Part shown: positions 17,655 to 26,944 of the stretch, piece after piece
How the letters are laid out: every line of letters starts with the position of its first letter
How positions within the stretch are numbered: position 1 is the stretch's first letter
The notes under the pieces: generated by a model
What the model was told of the DNA's origin: nothing
Seen by the model: the letters and a program-made list of their open reading frames with translations, nothing else
Database searches by the model: none
Translations under genes and position numbers: made by a program
Source of the DNA: DATFVA01 sp963800255
GTDB lineage: Bacteria > Bacteroidota > Ignavibacteria > Ignavibacteriales > Ignavibacteriaceae
NCBI GenBank assembly: GCA_963800255.1
Contig: CAWDAK010000024.1
Location: forward strand, 155,436 to 219,435
Direction of reading: 5' to 3'
Length of the DNA: 64,000 nt

Positions 17655-18359
17655 ATGGATAAACTAAAAAACATCGAACTATACTACTCTCCGTCTCTTC
17701 CTCTTGAAGGGAAGATGGTTTTAACTGAAAAAACAGAGTTAAACCATATCCTGAAAGTTATGAGACATCAGCCAGGGGATGAGCTCTTTATCACTAATGG
17801 TGAGGGACGAATATTCAAAACTTCAATCGTCTCTTTATCGGCAGAAAACCTGGATGCTCTGATACTGGATGAATATCAATATGAGAATAAAAATAAAAAT
17901 ATTATATTCTGCATACCCAGGCTTAAAAGTCAGGATCGATTTGAAACCGCACTGGAAAAATGTACGGAGCTTGGAATAACCAGTTTCATAATCTTTGATT
18001 CGGATAGAACCATGCCCAGAGGAAATAAGATAACACGCTGGGAAAAAATACTCGTCTCAGCAATGAAGCAGTCTTTACGGTGTTTCCTCCCTGAACTTAA
18101 AGTGGTAGGATCATTGGATGAGTTGGCTGTTTCTGAAGGTAAGAAATTATTTTTTGTTCAGGAGGCCGAAGATCATTTCAACAATGATGTAGTTAAAGGA
18201 AATGAAAAAACATATTTTGTATTCGGACCGGAAGGAGATTTTACTGATGATGAAAAGAAACTTTTTGGTATGGCAGACTTTTATAATCTTGGAGAGAACA
18301 GACTAAGAAGTGAAACGGCTGTTATAAAATGCGCTTCAATATTATCCTGCAAATGTTAA
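17655..18359 (+). CDS. rsmE: 16S rRNA (uracil1498-N3)-methyltransferase
   Basis: A 234-residue SPOUT-class methyltransferase that makes m3U1498 in 16S rRNA. The C-terminal knot signature is clear: FVFGPEGDFTDDE followed by LGENRLRSETAVI (family form GPEGG.. and LG..ILRTETA). An N-terminal PUA-like domain precedes it. The C-terminus is short and its last codons overlap the rlpA start by 7 nt, so the two are coupled. Length is at the low end but complete. Confidence 0.93.
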   Translation: MDKLKNIELYYSPSLPLEGKMVLTEKTELNHILKVMRHQPGDELFITNGEGRIFKTSIVSLSAENLDALILDEYQYENKNKNIIFCIPRLKSQDRFETALEKCTELGITSFIIFDSDRTMPRGNKITRWEKILVSAMKQSLRCFLPELKVVGSLDELAVSEGKKLFFVQEAEDHFNNDVVKGNEKTYFVFGPEGDFTDDEKKLFGMADFYNLGENRLRSETAVIKCASILSCKC

Positions 18360-18820
18360 AGCAAATCCTGGCTGCTGCAGTATTAATGTTAACATTAATT
18401 TCCTGTGCATCGAGTACAAGGTTTCCCAGCAGACATTCAGACGGCTATGATAACCGCGGAGTTGAACACTCGACTGAAGAAAGCCCGGAGGTAGATAATA
18501 ATTCAAAAATACTTGAATCCCGTGTAGGCGTTGCCTCTTATTATTCAGATAAATATGAGGGAAGGAAAACAGCTAGCGGTGAAGTATTCAGCCAGGACAA
18601 GCTAACCGCCGCCCACCCCTCCTACAGCCTTGGCACCATCGTAAGGGTTAAAAATTTAAAGAACAGGAAAACCGTAACAGTCAGGATAAATGACAGGATG
18701 ACAGATCTTAACGGCAGGATAATTGACTTATCAAAAAAAGCTGCAGAAGAGCTGGATATGGTAACCAGCGGCATTGCTAAAGTGCAGGTGGATGTGTTAA
18801 AATGGGGCGACTCTAAATAA
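18353..18820 (+). CDS. rlpA: septal ring lytic transglycosylase RlpA-like lipoprotein
   Basis: A lipoprotein with a double-psi beta-barrel domain. From the ATG at 18353 the signal sequence ends in the lipobox LISC (Cys18). The barrel occupies the C-terminal 95 residues: VASYYSDKYEGRKTASGE, LTAAHPSYSLGTIVRV and RINDRMTDLNGRIIDLSKKAAEEL, matching RlpA including the His and Asp of the active cleft. There is no SPOR domain. RlpA cleaves peptidoglycan strands lacking stem peptides at the septum. An alternative start 24 nt upstream would add MRFNIILQ before the signal; I prefer 18353 for the better lipoprotein signal. Confidence 0.88.
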   Translation: MLKQILAAAVLMLTLISCASSTRFPSRHSDGYDNRGVEHSTEESPEVDNNSKILESRVGVASYYSDKYEGRKTASGEVFSQDKLTAAHPSYSLGTIVRVKNLKNRKTVTVRINDRMTDLNGRIIDLSKKAAEELDMVTSGIAKVQVDVLKWGDSK

Positions 18821-18849
18821 TAAAAAATCAAAACAGTTTAAAAAAAACA

Positions 18850-18915
18850 ACCCAGTGTTGGGGAAACACTGGGTGCGATCCGTTTACCATCAAAGGGCAG
18901 GGGAGGACCCTTTGA
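18850..18915. terminator. two hairpins in the rlpA/TonB-receptor convergent gap
   Basis: ACCCAGTGTT (18850-18859) pairs with AACACTGGGT (18865-18874), and TCAAAGGG (18890-18897) pairs with CCCTTTGA (18908-18915). On the minus strand the first hairpin is followed by TTGTTTTTTTT, which makes it a good minus-strand terminator for the TonB receptor. On the plus strand it lies about 30 bp after rlpA but lacks a T-run. The second hairpin has no clear T-run. Confidence 0.6.
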
Positions 18916-19010
18916 AAGGATCTTAAATATTAATTTTTTGGGTGCACTAAAATAGTATTTACTACAGTTTAAGTAAACACCTTTTTATAAAAAATTTTGT
19001 GAGATAAAAT

Positions 19011-19036
19011 AAGGGCTGCCCTTATTGACAGCCCTT
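19011..19036 (-). terminator. hairpin terminator after the TonB-dependent receptor gene
   Basis: AAGGGCTG (19011-19018) pairs with CAGCCCTT (19029-19036) across ten bases. On the minus strand it follows the receptor stop by about 20 bp and is trailed by ATTTTATC, a weak T-run. With the two hairpins further on it forms a series of three in a 240-bp convergent gap. Confidence 0.6.
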
Positions 19037-19057
19037 AATAATTATAGTGGTAAGTAA

Positions 19058-21808
19058 TTACAAGGCCACTGAAAATCCAAGATTAAAGGTTCTTGGCACG
19101 GACAAAAAGACTTCTGCATCATCTGCTGTATGCTTACCATCCAGGTTATTTAATTTTCCATCGCCGTTTCTGTCAGGGTTATTAACATAATAACCATTAT
19201 ACTGAGAATCATCGGTTGCATCCTGAACATAAACCGCATCGAATAAATTAAATATATGCCCGAATAAGGATACCTTCGCACCAGCAACTTCAATAGGCAG
19301 TGAGTAGTTAAAGTGCAGATTAAAGAGATCGTAGTCAGGTACTTTCCAGCTTTGTTCACCGCTGAAATATGCCTGGGTCCGGCTGAATGGATCAAAGTCA
19401 GCATAATAATTGCTATTATGCATCCAATCAAGTTGAACCTGGAGTTCATTGAAAGGAATAAGAGTTAAAGCTGCAGAAACCTGGGTTTGTGGAGCATCGC
19501 CAACCTTAACATCTTTTAGGTAGAAGTTATACGAAATAGCTTCACTTGTGCCGCCGGATGTGGTGGAATAGTTTCCTGTAACATTATCTGTGTATTTCCA
19601 GTTACCGAATGAAGCAGCAGCATCTAACCTTACGAATCTTGCCGGCTGAATGCCCGCTTCAAATTCCAATCCGGTATGTAATGAATTAACTCCACTTAAT
19701 CTTACAAGACCGTCTGTCTGATCCGGGTTAACAACAGAGCGGGTAACGCCTCTGTCTTTCCAGCTTGTATAATAAAAGTTAGCTTTAAGATAAGCCATAT
19801 TATTCAGGAATCTGGAGTTAGCTCCGGCTTCAAACGACATAATCTTTTCATTATCAGGGTTCTTAACAAGAATACCATTCTGGTCATCCATAACCTGATC
19901 AAGAATTGGAACCCTGTTTATGTAGCCGCCATTGACATAAACATCAACTTCAGATATTATACGATAACTTGCACCTCCCTTAAATTGATAACCTGTTATT
20001 GCATCGGGTTTAAGGGTAAGAAATCCTCCGTCAGGTCCCTTTTTAAAATGGTTTTCGTTGGAGTATTTTATCATAGAAAAACCACCGGTTCCATACAGTG
20101 TCCATTGATCCATGGTGTATTCACCCTGTACATAAGCACCCAACCAGTCGATTGTATTAGTGAAGTCGTATGCAATCCTGTCACCTAACGTTTTAAGCTG
20201 CTGAGCAGGGGTTGTATCGAATTCATTATCTGTAGAAATATAATACTGACCGCCCAACAGATCCCTGATTTCCCTATAGTGATCAACTTCCGCGATTCTT
20301 CCATCGATCCCGAATGATCCGGTAAAATTCTCGCTGAATTTATAGAATGCTTTGGAGATCAATCCAAATGTCCATTGTTTATTAACACTGTTTCTATGGA
20401 CTGCCCTGGAAACACTTGTAATTCTTCCGTCATAGAGTGTATCAATATTATTCTGGTTGTTCTGAATGGTTGTATTCCAGTCAATAACCTGCTGCTGTAA
20501 ACTCCTGTTATAAGCCATGCCGCTGCCAGGACTGCTTCCACCTCCTACACCGCCGGACCAGTAAGCAGTTGTGTAAAGTGAAAGTTGGTCAGCCAGCTGC
20601 GAATACCAGTTCAGGTTGATGACAGGTTTATGGTAATAATTTTCTCTCTCCATAATATATGTTGAAGCATAACGACTAGCCTTGGATCCATCCCAATACT
20701 GTTTCCCCGTGTAATTTGGGTCTACAGAATTCCAATTTGAATTATACAATAAACTCTGTTCAGCCAGTTTCGGATCAGCAAGCTCAGCATCAGTATAGCC
20801 AAGTTCATTTTTGGCATATTCATGATCGAAAGCGGCTGCGTTTAGTCTGTAGGAACGCTGGCCGTGTCTCTGGGGAGCTCCCATAGCGTATAATTCAAGC
20901 CTGTTATTATCATTTATCTGGTAGGCAGAACCAAGATAGTAAGCCCAAGCGTCAGTCCAGGTTTTATCAACATATCCTTCACCAGTTTTCCTCACACCGC
21001 CAAGGCTTAAGGCGAATTTATTGTCTATTAGTCCGGAATTAGCGAATAATGTTTGCTTAAAAAAGCTTCCACTTCCTACTTCATTCTTATAAAATACTCC
21101 TGATTTTGCTTTAGTCGGATCAGTTATAACGTTCATAGTACCGCCGACAGATGGAGTAGCAAGGTTGACGGCACTTAATCCTCTCTGTACCTGGATGGAT
21201 GATGTTGCATCTCCGATTCCATCCCAGTTTGACCAGTACACCCAGCCATTTTCCATATCGTTAATAGGAACACCATTAATCATTATGGCGATATTCCTTT
21301 GGTTAAATCCTCTCACATTTATCCTTGCATCACCAGAGCCACCTCCGTTATCGGTAGCGTACACGCTGGGAGTTGTACTTAACACAAGAGGAATGTCTCT
21401 TGATCCCAGCCTGTTTTCAATTTCCCTTTTGTCGATATCTGTAAAAGCAACGGGAGTTTCCCTGTCTTTTGCCCTGTCAGCAATCACTTCAATGTTCAGT
21501 GTAAATTGATAATCTCTTAAGGAGAAATTCAAAGTCACATCGTTTTTTACGGTGATCTCTTTCTCTTCTTTTTTATAGCCAATATAACTGCAAAGGATTG
21601 TATAACTTCCTTCCGAAACGTCAATGGAATACTTTCCATTTTCATCAGTTGTTGTTCCCTGACTGGTTCCCTTTATTATGAGGTTAGCTCCGAATAATTT
21701 TTCTCCTGTAGTTGAGCTTTCAACTACACCGGAGATTGTATATTTCTGCCCGAAAACCGCTGCTGAAAATAGAATTATAAAGAGCAGCAGTTTGTACCAA
21801 TTAGTCAT
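19058..21808 (-). CDS. TonB-dependent outer-membrane receptor with CarboxypepD_reg-like domain
   Basis: A roughly 916-residue receptor. The ATG at 21808 has GGAGGAG eight bases upstream and begins MTNWYKLLLFIILFSAAVFGQ, a signal peptide, so I prefer it to an ATG five codons earlier. Next is a carboxypeptidase-regulatory-like domain (ISGVVESSTTGEKLFGANLI to LRDYQFTLNIEVIAD), then a plug domain (TPSVYATDNGGGSGDARINV, VPINDMENGWVYWSNW), then a long beta barrel ending LGFSVAL. This layout is that of SusC/FecA-like TonB receptors in Bacteroidota. No SusD lipoprotein follows, so it is not a classic Sus pair; siderophore, cofactor or peptide uptake are possible. It is monocistronic. Confidence 0.93.
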   Translation of the reverse strand: MTNWYKLLLFIILFSAAVFGQKYTISGVVESSTTGEKLFGANLIIKGTSQGTTTDENGKYSIDVSEGSYTILCSYIGYKKEEKEITVKNDVTLNFSLRDYQFTLNIEVIADRAKDRETPVAFTDIDKREIENRLGSRDIPLVLSTTPSVYATDNGGGSGDARINVRGFNQRNIAIMINGVPINDMENGWVYWSNWDGIGDATSSIQVQRGLSAVNLATPSVGGTMNVITDPTKAKSGVFYKNEVGSGSFFKQTLFANSGLIDNKFALSLGGVRKTGEGYVDKTWTDAWAYYLGSAYQINDNNRLELYAMGAPQRHGQRSYRLNAAAFDHEYAKNELGYTDAELADPKLAEQSLLYNSNWNSVDPNYTGKQYWDGSKASRYASTYIMERENYYHKPVINLNWYSQLADQLSLYTTAYWSGGVGGGSSPGSGMAYNRSLQQQVIDWNTTIQNNQNNIDTLYDGRITSVSRAVHRNSVNKQWTFGLISKAFYKFSENFTGSFGIDGRIAEVDHYREIRDLLGGQYYISTDNEFDTTPAQQLKTLGDRIAYDFTNTIDWLGAYVQGEYTMDQWTLYGTGGFSMIKYSNENHFKKGPDGGFLTLKPDAITGYQFKGGASYRIISEVDVYVNGGYINRVPILDQVMDDQNGILVKNPDNEKIMSFEAGANSRFLNNMAYLKANFYYTSWKDRGVTRSVVNPDQTDGLVRLSGVNSLHTGLEFEAGIQPARFVRLDAAASFGNWKYTDNVTGNYSTTSGGTSEAISYNFYLKDVKVGDAPQTQVSAALTLIPFNELQVQLDWMHNSNYYADFDPFSRTQAYFSGEQSWKVPDYDLFNLHFNYSLPIEVAGAKVSLFGHIFNLFDAVYVQDATDDSQYNGYYVNNPDRNGDGKLNNLDGKHTADDAEVFLSVPRTFNLGFSVAL

Positions 21809-22022
21809 AAGACTCTCCTCCATACATAATTGAGATAATATGTTAATTTAGGCTGGGAAAAATCAAAGTCCTCCGAATTTGATTTAATACCCCAAATATC
21901 TTACCTCCTATATTCTGATGCAAATTAAATTATTATTAATTTGTAAGTCTATTCCTTTCCATTAAAAATTATTATTTTAAATTCTTTCCATGGAAATTTT
22001 GTCCGGGTCGAGAGGAAAAAAG

Positions 22023-22352
22023 TCAGATGGATATTTCTTCGGTTTTAACCTGCTTTAGAAATTCGGAAAGAGCTTCAGACTCATTTCCCGCGTATGTGCC
22101 ATAAGCATCAATCAGGATTCCTTTTGTCCCCTTATCAGTTTCCATAGCATACAGAACGGACATATCCCCCGGGTTGGATTCACCTTCGAACCTGTAGACC
22201 TTCCTGATCTTTACTTTATCTGGTGATAAAGTTGCGCCAGTTTTTTTTGCAGTAAATCCTTCTCCGGTCATTTCAAAATCCTCATTATATCCTTTGTTCC
22301 TCAGTATCTCCATAACCTGCGAAAGGGTGGTCATTTTATGTCCTAAGTCCAT
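22023..22352 (-). CDS. small PRPP-synthetase-like protein of Bacteroidetes type
   Basis: A 109-residue soluble protein. It resembles the roughly 100-residue proteins of Bacteroidetes often labelled phosphoribosylpyrophosphate synthetase, with the pattern TLSQVMEILRNKGYNEDF, then LSPDKVKIRKVYRFEG, then YAMETDKGTKGILIDAYGTY. The PRPP name is a legacy label; the protein is far too short to be that enzyme and lacks its motifs. An alternative start at 22334 has AGGA six bases upstream. It is divergent from the histidine kinase gene, with only about 57 bp between them, so they may share a regulatory region. Confidence 0.78.
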   Translation of the reverse strand: MDLGHKMTTLSQVMEILRNKGYNEDFEMTGEGFTAKKTGATLSPDKVKIRKVYRFEGESNPGDMSVLYAMETDKGTKGILIDAYGTYAGNESEALSEFLKQVKTEEISI

Positions 22353-22409
22353 ATATATTATTCCTTGCCTGTTTTTTAATAAAAGAATTTATAAATTTTG
22401 AAAGGATAA

Positions 22410-24278
22410 GTGTTGAAACTTATCACATTTATGAACATCGGGGAAAAGATTTGTATTGAAAAACAGACTAGAAAAACTTTCATAATGAAACCCTTATACG
22501 ATATCCGTGCAGTCCGGATTGGATTTATTTTAATTCTGATTCTTATTGTAGGCATTGGTATTGAGTCGTATAAAAATCTGGATAACGTTTATACAGCTTC
22601 AGAAAGCAGGGGAAATACTTATAAAATTCTTAACAACCTGGAAGAAATTATCTCCGTACTAAGCCGTGCCGAAGAAAGTCAGAGGTCATTTTTAATAACC
22701 AGGGAAGATCATTATTTACGTCCCTTCCTTAATGCGAAAGAAGATCTTTTTAAAAATCTGGAGGAGTTGAGAAACCTTACAGCATCAGATACATCAAAAC
22801 TAAGAGCGGTTGATACACTAACCGGCCTTATTAATTCCCGGATGAATGTGCTCTCAAATACAATAGAGCTTAAAAAACTGGGAGATAACCAGGGTACGAT
22901 AAACCGGTATAAGATGAGGGTCGGCAGCGATATAATGAACCGGGTTTTTTCATTTGTAGCTGGAATGAAAACGGGGGAATATAAAGAACTGGAGCGCTGG
23001 GATCTTCTGATAATAAGCTCTGTGAGGGAGACATTTATAACGATAATAATAGGTACCGGTTTCAGCTTGATAATTTTTCTTGTTGTATTCTATGCACTGG
23101 TGCGAGAAATCCAGGAAAGAAACAAGGCAAACGAAATAATTTCTGTTGAAAAAGATTTTTCAGAAAGACTTATAAACAGCAGCGTTGACGGAATTTTTGC
23201 CTTCGACGACAAACTGCACCTTACCCGTTGGAATCCGGGAATGGAAAGAATGTCGGGGATAAAAAGAAGCGAAACAAAAGGGAGAACTCTTCGCCAGGTA
23301 ATGCCGGCTTTCTTTGTAGACGGAGAAGATAGATTCTTTAAAAATGCACTAAACGGCAGCCGTATTAGCGCTCAGGGGAAATATTTAAAGGATATACAGA
23401 ACGATCAGGAATATTTTGTGGAAGCACAGTATTCACCTATATTCGATAAAGAAGGTAAAGTTGTAGGCGGACTGGCAGTACTTCGCGACAGTACAGAGCG
23501 AAAGGCGGCTCTTATAAAACTGGAACAGACTAAGGCAAGGCTGGAGGAAATGGTTGAGGAAAGAACCAGGGAGTTGTCGCTTGCTAATGAGGAATTAAAG
23601 AAGGAAGTAGCTCAGCGTAAACTTGCCCAGGAGCAAATCAACGAATCCTTAAAAGAAAAAATTGTACTGCTTCGGGAAGTTCATCATAGGGTGAAAAATA
23701 ATCTGCAGATTGTCTCAAGCCTGCTCAATCTTCAGGCGGGCTACATATCTGATAAAAAAGTGCAGGAAGTTTTCAAAGAAAGCCAGGCTCGTGTACGTTC
23801 AATGGCTTTGATACATGAAAAACTTTACCAGTCCCGTGACCTGGATAAAATAAACTTCTCTGATTATATCGATTCTCTCATAAATGAATTATTAAACTCT
23901 TATCGTTCCCAGCTCAACCGTATAAATATCAGGTGCGAAGCAGAGCAAATATTTCTTGAAATTGACCAGTCGATATTATGCGGTTTAATTATCAATGAGC
24001 TTATATCCAATTCAATTAAGCATGCCTTCAAAGGCAGAGACAGGGGAGAGGTTGTGGTTAAGTTATTGAATGAGGATGACAGCTACAGGATAATTGTTCA
24101 GGATAATGGTATCGGATTTCCTGATAACATAGATATAGAAAATGCCGATACACTTGGCCTTCAATTGGTTACTTCCTTAACCTCACAAATGCGTGGAAAT
24201 CTGGAGATTAGATCAGAAAACGGAGCAATTGTCTCGATAACGCTAAAAGATAATCCAAAAGTCAAAAAGCTAGAATAG
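22410..24278 (+). CDS. sensor histidine kinase, CHASE3-PAS-HisKA_2-HATPase
   Basis: A membrane-bound kinase of about 620 residues. TM1 (about 36-52) and TM2 (about 208-231) enclose a CHASE3-type sensor domain (SRAEESQRSFLITREDHYLRPF). A PAS domain follows (INSSVDGIFAFDDKLHLTRW), then a coiled coil, then the HisKA_2 phosphoacceptor LLREVHHRVKNNLQIVSSLL and a HATPase domain with N-box INELISNSIKHAF and G-box VQDNGIGFPD. HisKA_2 kinases often signal without a neighbouring regulator, and none is adjacent here. The start is unclear: GTG at 22410 and TTG at 22413 lie after AAAGGA, while ATGs at 22431 and 22485 are also possible. Confidence 0.9.
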   Translation: MLKLITFMNIGEKICIEKQTRKTFIMKPLYDIRAVRIGFILILILIVGIGIESYKNLDNVYTASESRGNTYKILNNLEEIISVLSRAEESQRSFLITREDHYLRPFLNAKEDLFKNLEELRNLTASDTSKLRAVDTLTGLINSRMNVLSNTIELKKLGDNQGTINRYKMRVGSDIMNRVFSFVAGMKTGEYKELERWDLLIISSVRETFITIIIGTGFSLIIFLVVFYALVREIQERNKANEIISVEKDFSERLINSSVDGIFAFDDKLHLTRWNPGMERMSGIKRSETKGRTLRQVMPAFFVDGEDRFFKNALNGSRISAQGKYLKDIQNDQEYFVEAQYSPIFDKEGKVVGGLAVLRDSTERKAALIKLEQTKARLEEMVEERTRELSLANEELKKEVAQRKLAQEQINESLKEKIVLLREVHHRVKNNLQIVSSLLNLQAGYISDKKVQEVFKESQARVRSMALIHEKLYQSRDLDKINFSDYIDSLINELLNSYRSQLNRINIRCEAEQIFLEIDQSILCGLIINELISNSIKHAFKGRDRGEVVVKLLNEDDSYRIIVQDNGIGFPDNIDIENADTLGLQLVTSLTSQMRGNLEIRSENGAIVSITLKDNPKVKKLE

Positions 24279-24295
24279 GGTTCCAAAACCCCGGT

Positions 24296-24613
24296 TTATT
24301 CCTTATTCTCCGCAGCTTTTTGAACGGAGTTCCACCAATCTTTTTTGATAATATCGTACTTCGCTTTTTGCTTTTTATCCAGAACTGCTTCGATGCCTTT
24401 TTTGGATGACTCAAGTGTAGATTGGTTTGTGGTATTAAAATAATTTTCTAATATGTCTTTAACTTTATTAGTCTGATCTTTTGTTAGCAGTACCTTTTGC
24501 TGAAGTTTAACGGACATCTCTTCAGCTGCCTTATTCTTCGTCTGTGCATAAACAGATAACGAGGCAATAAAAGTAACCATTAAGAAAATTATTAACGTTC
24601 TATTGAATTTCAT
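24296..24613 (-). CDS. small secreted protein, Spy/LTxxQ-like
   Basis: A 105-residue protein with a clear signal peptide (MKFNRTLIIFLMVTFIASLSVYAQ). The mature part is helical and charged, with two LTxxQ-like motifs: LLTKDQTNKVKDIL and VLDKKQKAKYDIIKKDWW. This pattern recalls the Spy/CpxP/heavy-metal-resistance group of periplasmic helical proteins, but the similarity is weak and I infer it from pattern alone. It is convergent with the kinase gene, 17 bp apart, and has its own promoter region upstream. Confidence 0.75.
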   Translation of the reverse strand: MKFNRTLIIFLMVTFIASLSVYAQTKNKAAEEMSVKLQQKVLLTKDQTNKVKDILENYFNTTNQSTLESSKKGIEAVLDKKQKAKYDIIKKDWWNSVQKAAENKE

Positions 24614-24791
24614 AATTACCGCCTTTGATAATTAAGTTGCTTTAATCTATAACCATTTAATCGAATTGTCAATGAAATAACATAATAAGATTTCAAATAA
24701 CGACCATTGTTTTCTAACATATTACTAGCTAAATTCCTGCCAGCTTTAATTTATCCCCAAAACCACTATTTCTAACTATTTAGGAGTTCCT

Positions 24792-25331
24792 ATGAGTATT
24801 AAAAACTACATACTGCACCTTCTTTTTGCTACACTACTGCTTCCGGTAGCCTTATTTGCACAACAATCCGAAAACAATTCGGATTTCTTTCGTGATGTGA
24901 AGCAGGATATGAGCGAATCCCAGGAAAAGATTATTTCGCTGGCTGAAGCAATTCCCGCGGATAAATACACCTGGAGCCCTGAAGACAGCGTTAGATCGGT
25001 TTCTGAGGTTTTAATGCACATTGCCGGGGCTAATTATTTTTTACTCTCATTTGCAGGAATCCAAACTCCTGAAGGTGCAACTGAAGATATGGGCAAAGAT
25101 GTAACAGATAAGGAAAAAGTTATTTCTGCATTGCAGAAATCCTTCAAAGACCTCCAGGATAACATTCAGAAACTAAATGATACAGACCTTGAAAAACAGG
25201 TTGAGATGTTTGGACATAAAACCAGTATCAGGAATGTTATTTTTACGCAGATGGGTCATCTTCACGAACATCTTGGACAGCTTATTGCCTACGCCAGAAT
25301 GAATAAAATTGTTCCGCCCTGGTCTAAATAA
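24792..25331 (+). CDS. exported DinB-family protein
   Basis: A 179-residue protein: signal peptide MSIKNYILHLLFATLLLPVALFAQ followed by a four-helix DinB/YfiT-like domain. The three histidines of the metal site are visible in VSEVLMHIAGANYF and in FTQMGHLHEHLGQLIAYAR near the C-terminus. DinB-like proteins are metal-binding thiol S-transferase or hydrolase relatives; exported versions are common in Bacteroidota and their role is unknown. GGAG (TTAGGAGTTCCT) precedes the ATG. A strong terminator follows. Confidence 0.9.
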   Translation: MSIKNYILHLLFATLLLPVALFAQQSENNSDFFRDVKQDMSESQEKIISLAEAIPADKYTWSPEDSVRSVSEVLMHIAGANYFLLSFAGIQTPEGATEDMGKDVTDKEKVISALQKSFKDLQDNIQKLNDTDLEKQVEMFGHKTSIRNVIFTQMGHLHEHLGQLIAYARMNKIVPPWSK

Positions 25332-25357
25332 TATTCTATGGTAGCTATCCTTTAAAG

Positions 25358-25399
25358 GGACTATCTGCAAAATGAGATAATGTGGATAGTCCTTTTTTA
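25358..25399 (+). terminator. rho-independent terminator after the DinB-family gene
   Basis: GGACTATC (25358-25365) pairs with GATAGTCC (25385-25392), followed by TTTTTTATTTTT. The loop is 19 bases. It lies about 25 bp after the DinB-family stop. Confidence 0.88.
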
Positions 25400-26038
25400 T
25401 TTTTCTTCCTTGTTTTTCTTTATCCGTTCTCTCCCGATTAAGATCTCCAAAAACTTAACTCATATATACTGGTAAGTTTTTTCTTATCGTTTCGCTGTGA
25501 ATGCACCGGGGAAATACAGCAGGGTAGGGATTGGAGAATAGTTGACGGAATGGAAAAGCTTTAACCCATTACCGCTAAATGCAATAAGGCAGGAGGGACT
25601 TGGATAAGGTGTGATGGATAATGAGGGAAAGCTTCGAAGAGTTGCTCTTCATATTCCTTCCTACAGCCTGAAAACGTTCCGAAAACGATCTGAAAACGTT
25701 CTGAAAACGTTCTGAAAACGTTGGTATCACTAACTATGCATAACTAACTTAAAAGAATCTAAGCCAGGTAAACCCCTGCGCGGCCTGGTCCAGTCACGGC
25801 AGCAGGAAAACCACCGCTTCAGTTGAACAATCTAATATGCAAGCCAATCAATTGTGTGGGAGTAACTCTTCAACAGCCTATCCCCTTTTTAGGTTTAGGT
25901 TTGGTAATGGTTTGGGATTAATACGTAGATATGCCAGGATCCGGGAAGGGCGATATATTTATTTTTACCCCCGGAAGCTTTTTAGATTTAATGATTTTAA
26001 GTTTATTTTTGTTGCTCTCGATAAAAACCGGATATTAA
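25400..26038. other. gene-free 640-bp region with an 11-bp repeat
   Basis: I see no believable gene here. The only sizeable frame (25837-26052, 71 codons) has no family resemblance, overlaps the rnhC start and ends in Arg/Lys-rich low-information sequence. The notable content is the short tandem repeat at 25669-25723. The last 100 bp are AT-rich and presumably carry the promoter of the rnhC-murJ-polysaccharide transcript. No RNA gene was recognised. Confidence 0.5.
25669..25723. repeat. five tandem copies of an 11-bp unit (TGAAAACGTTC)
   Basis: Units start at 25669, 25680, 25691, 25702 and 25713. Three are identical over all 11 bases; unit 2 reads CGAAAACGATC and unit 5 ends in G. Each unit carries the palindrome AACGTT (AACGAT in unit 2). 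The period equals that of the array at 12722, although the sequence is unrelated. Confidence 0.9.
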
Positions 26039-26944
26039 GTGGCAGATATTGAAAAAAAGGCTGAATCAGAGATATTAAAATATCTCCAAATATTAAAAGC
26101 TAACGGTTACCAGGTATCGCAGCCTCAAAAAGGAAACTACTGCCTTGAAGCCTCAGTTGATGGAGTTTCCGGAAAAATAAAGCTGTTGGTCTATTATGGA
26201 AAAAAAGGACTAAAAGTAGTCTTACAGGGAAACAGAGATTCCAAAACTTATGCTGATATAAGCAGGCTTATCCTTAATGAACTGCCCTTTGAAAAGCCTG
26301 AATTCAGCGAACCTTTAGAATATATTGGTACCGATGAATCCGGCAAAGGAGACTTCTTCGGACCCCTGGTTATTGCCGGTGTTTATGTTGATGAGAACAT
26401 TAAAAAAAAACTTGAAGCAATCGGCGTAAAAGACAGCAAACAAATTGCTCATTCTTCCATAAAAAAATTGGCCGAAAACATAAAAAAAATAGCAGGCGAG
26501 AAGTCCTTTAATATCGTAATTATAAATCCGCCCCGCTATAATGAATTATACGAAAAATTCGGAAACCTTAACAAACTTCTGGCCTGGGGGCATGCAAGAG
26601 TGCTTGAAAATATTTTAACCAGAACCGAAGCAGCTGCTGCAATAAGCGACAAATTCGGCGATGAGAGACTAATTCTTAATTCGCTCCAGGAAAAAGGAAA
26701 AATGCTCAACCTATACCAGTTCCATAAGGCAGAAAAATATACAGCCGTAGCCGCAGCCTCAATCATTGCCCGCGACAAATTCAATGACTGGTTTGAAAGG
26801 ATGAATGGAGAGCTGAATATGACTATTCCCAAAGGCGCCTCCGCCAAAGTAACCGAAGCCGCGAATATCATAATCAAAAAGTACAACAGGGATTATTTAA
26901 CCCAGCTTACAAAAACTCATTTTAAAACCTACAGGACTCTGTGA
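26039..26944 (+). CDS. rnhC: ribonuclease HIII
   Basis: A 301-residue RNase H of the HIII type, which removes RNA from RNA/DNA hybrids. The N-terminal 85 residues form the TBP-like substrate-binding domain of HIII enzymes. The catalytic domain starts with YIGTDESGKGDFFGPLVIAG, where DESGKGD is the HIII-specific version of the active site, and continues with GVKDSKQIA and the AAASIIARDKF segment that carries later acidic residues. The start is GTG. The stop overlaps the murJ GTG by 4 nt, so the two are co-translated. Confidence 0.95.
   Translation: MADIEKKAESEILKYLQILKANGYQVSQPQKGNYCLEASVDGVSGKIKLLVYYGKKGLKVVLQGNRDSKTYADISRLILNELPFEKPEFSEPLEYIGTDESGKGDFFGPLVIAGVYVDENIKKKLEAIGVKDSKQIAHSSIKKLAENIKKIAGEKSFNIVIINPPRYNELYEKFGNLNKLLAWGHARVLENILTRTEAAAAISDKFGDERLILNSLQEKGKMLNLYQFHKAEKYTAVAAASIIARDKFNDWFERMNGELNMTIPKGASAKVTEAANIIIKKYNRDYLTQLTKTHFKTYRTL

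Noticed and set aside
22023..22352. True phosphoribosylpyrophosphate synthetase
   Set aside because: The name is used for similar small proteins in databases, but the protein has about a third of the enzyme length and lacks the PRPP-binding motif.
25837..26052. 71-codon frame before rnhC
   Set aside because: It overlaps the rnhC start, has no recognisable motif and lies in a promoter-like AT-rich area.
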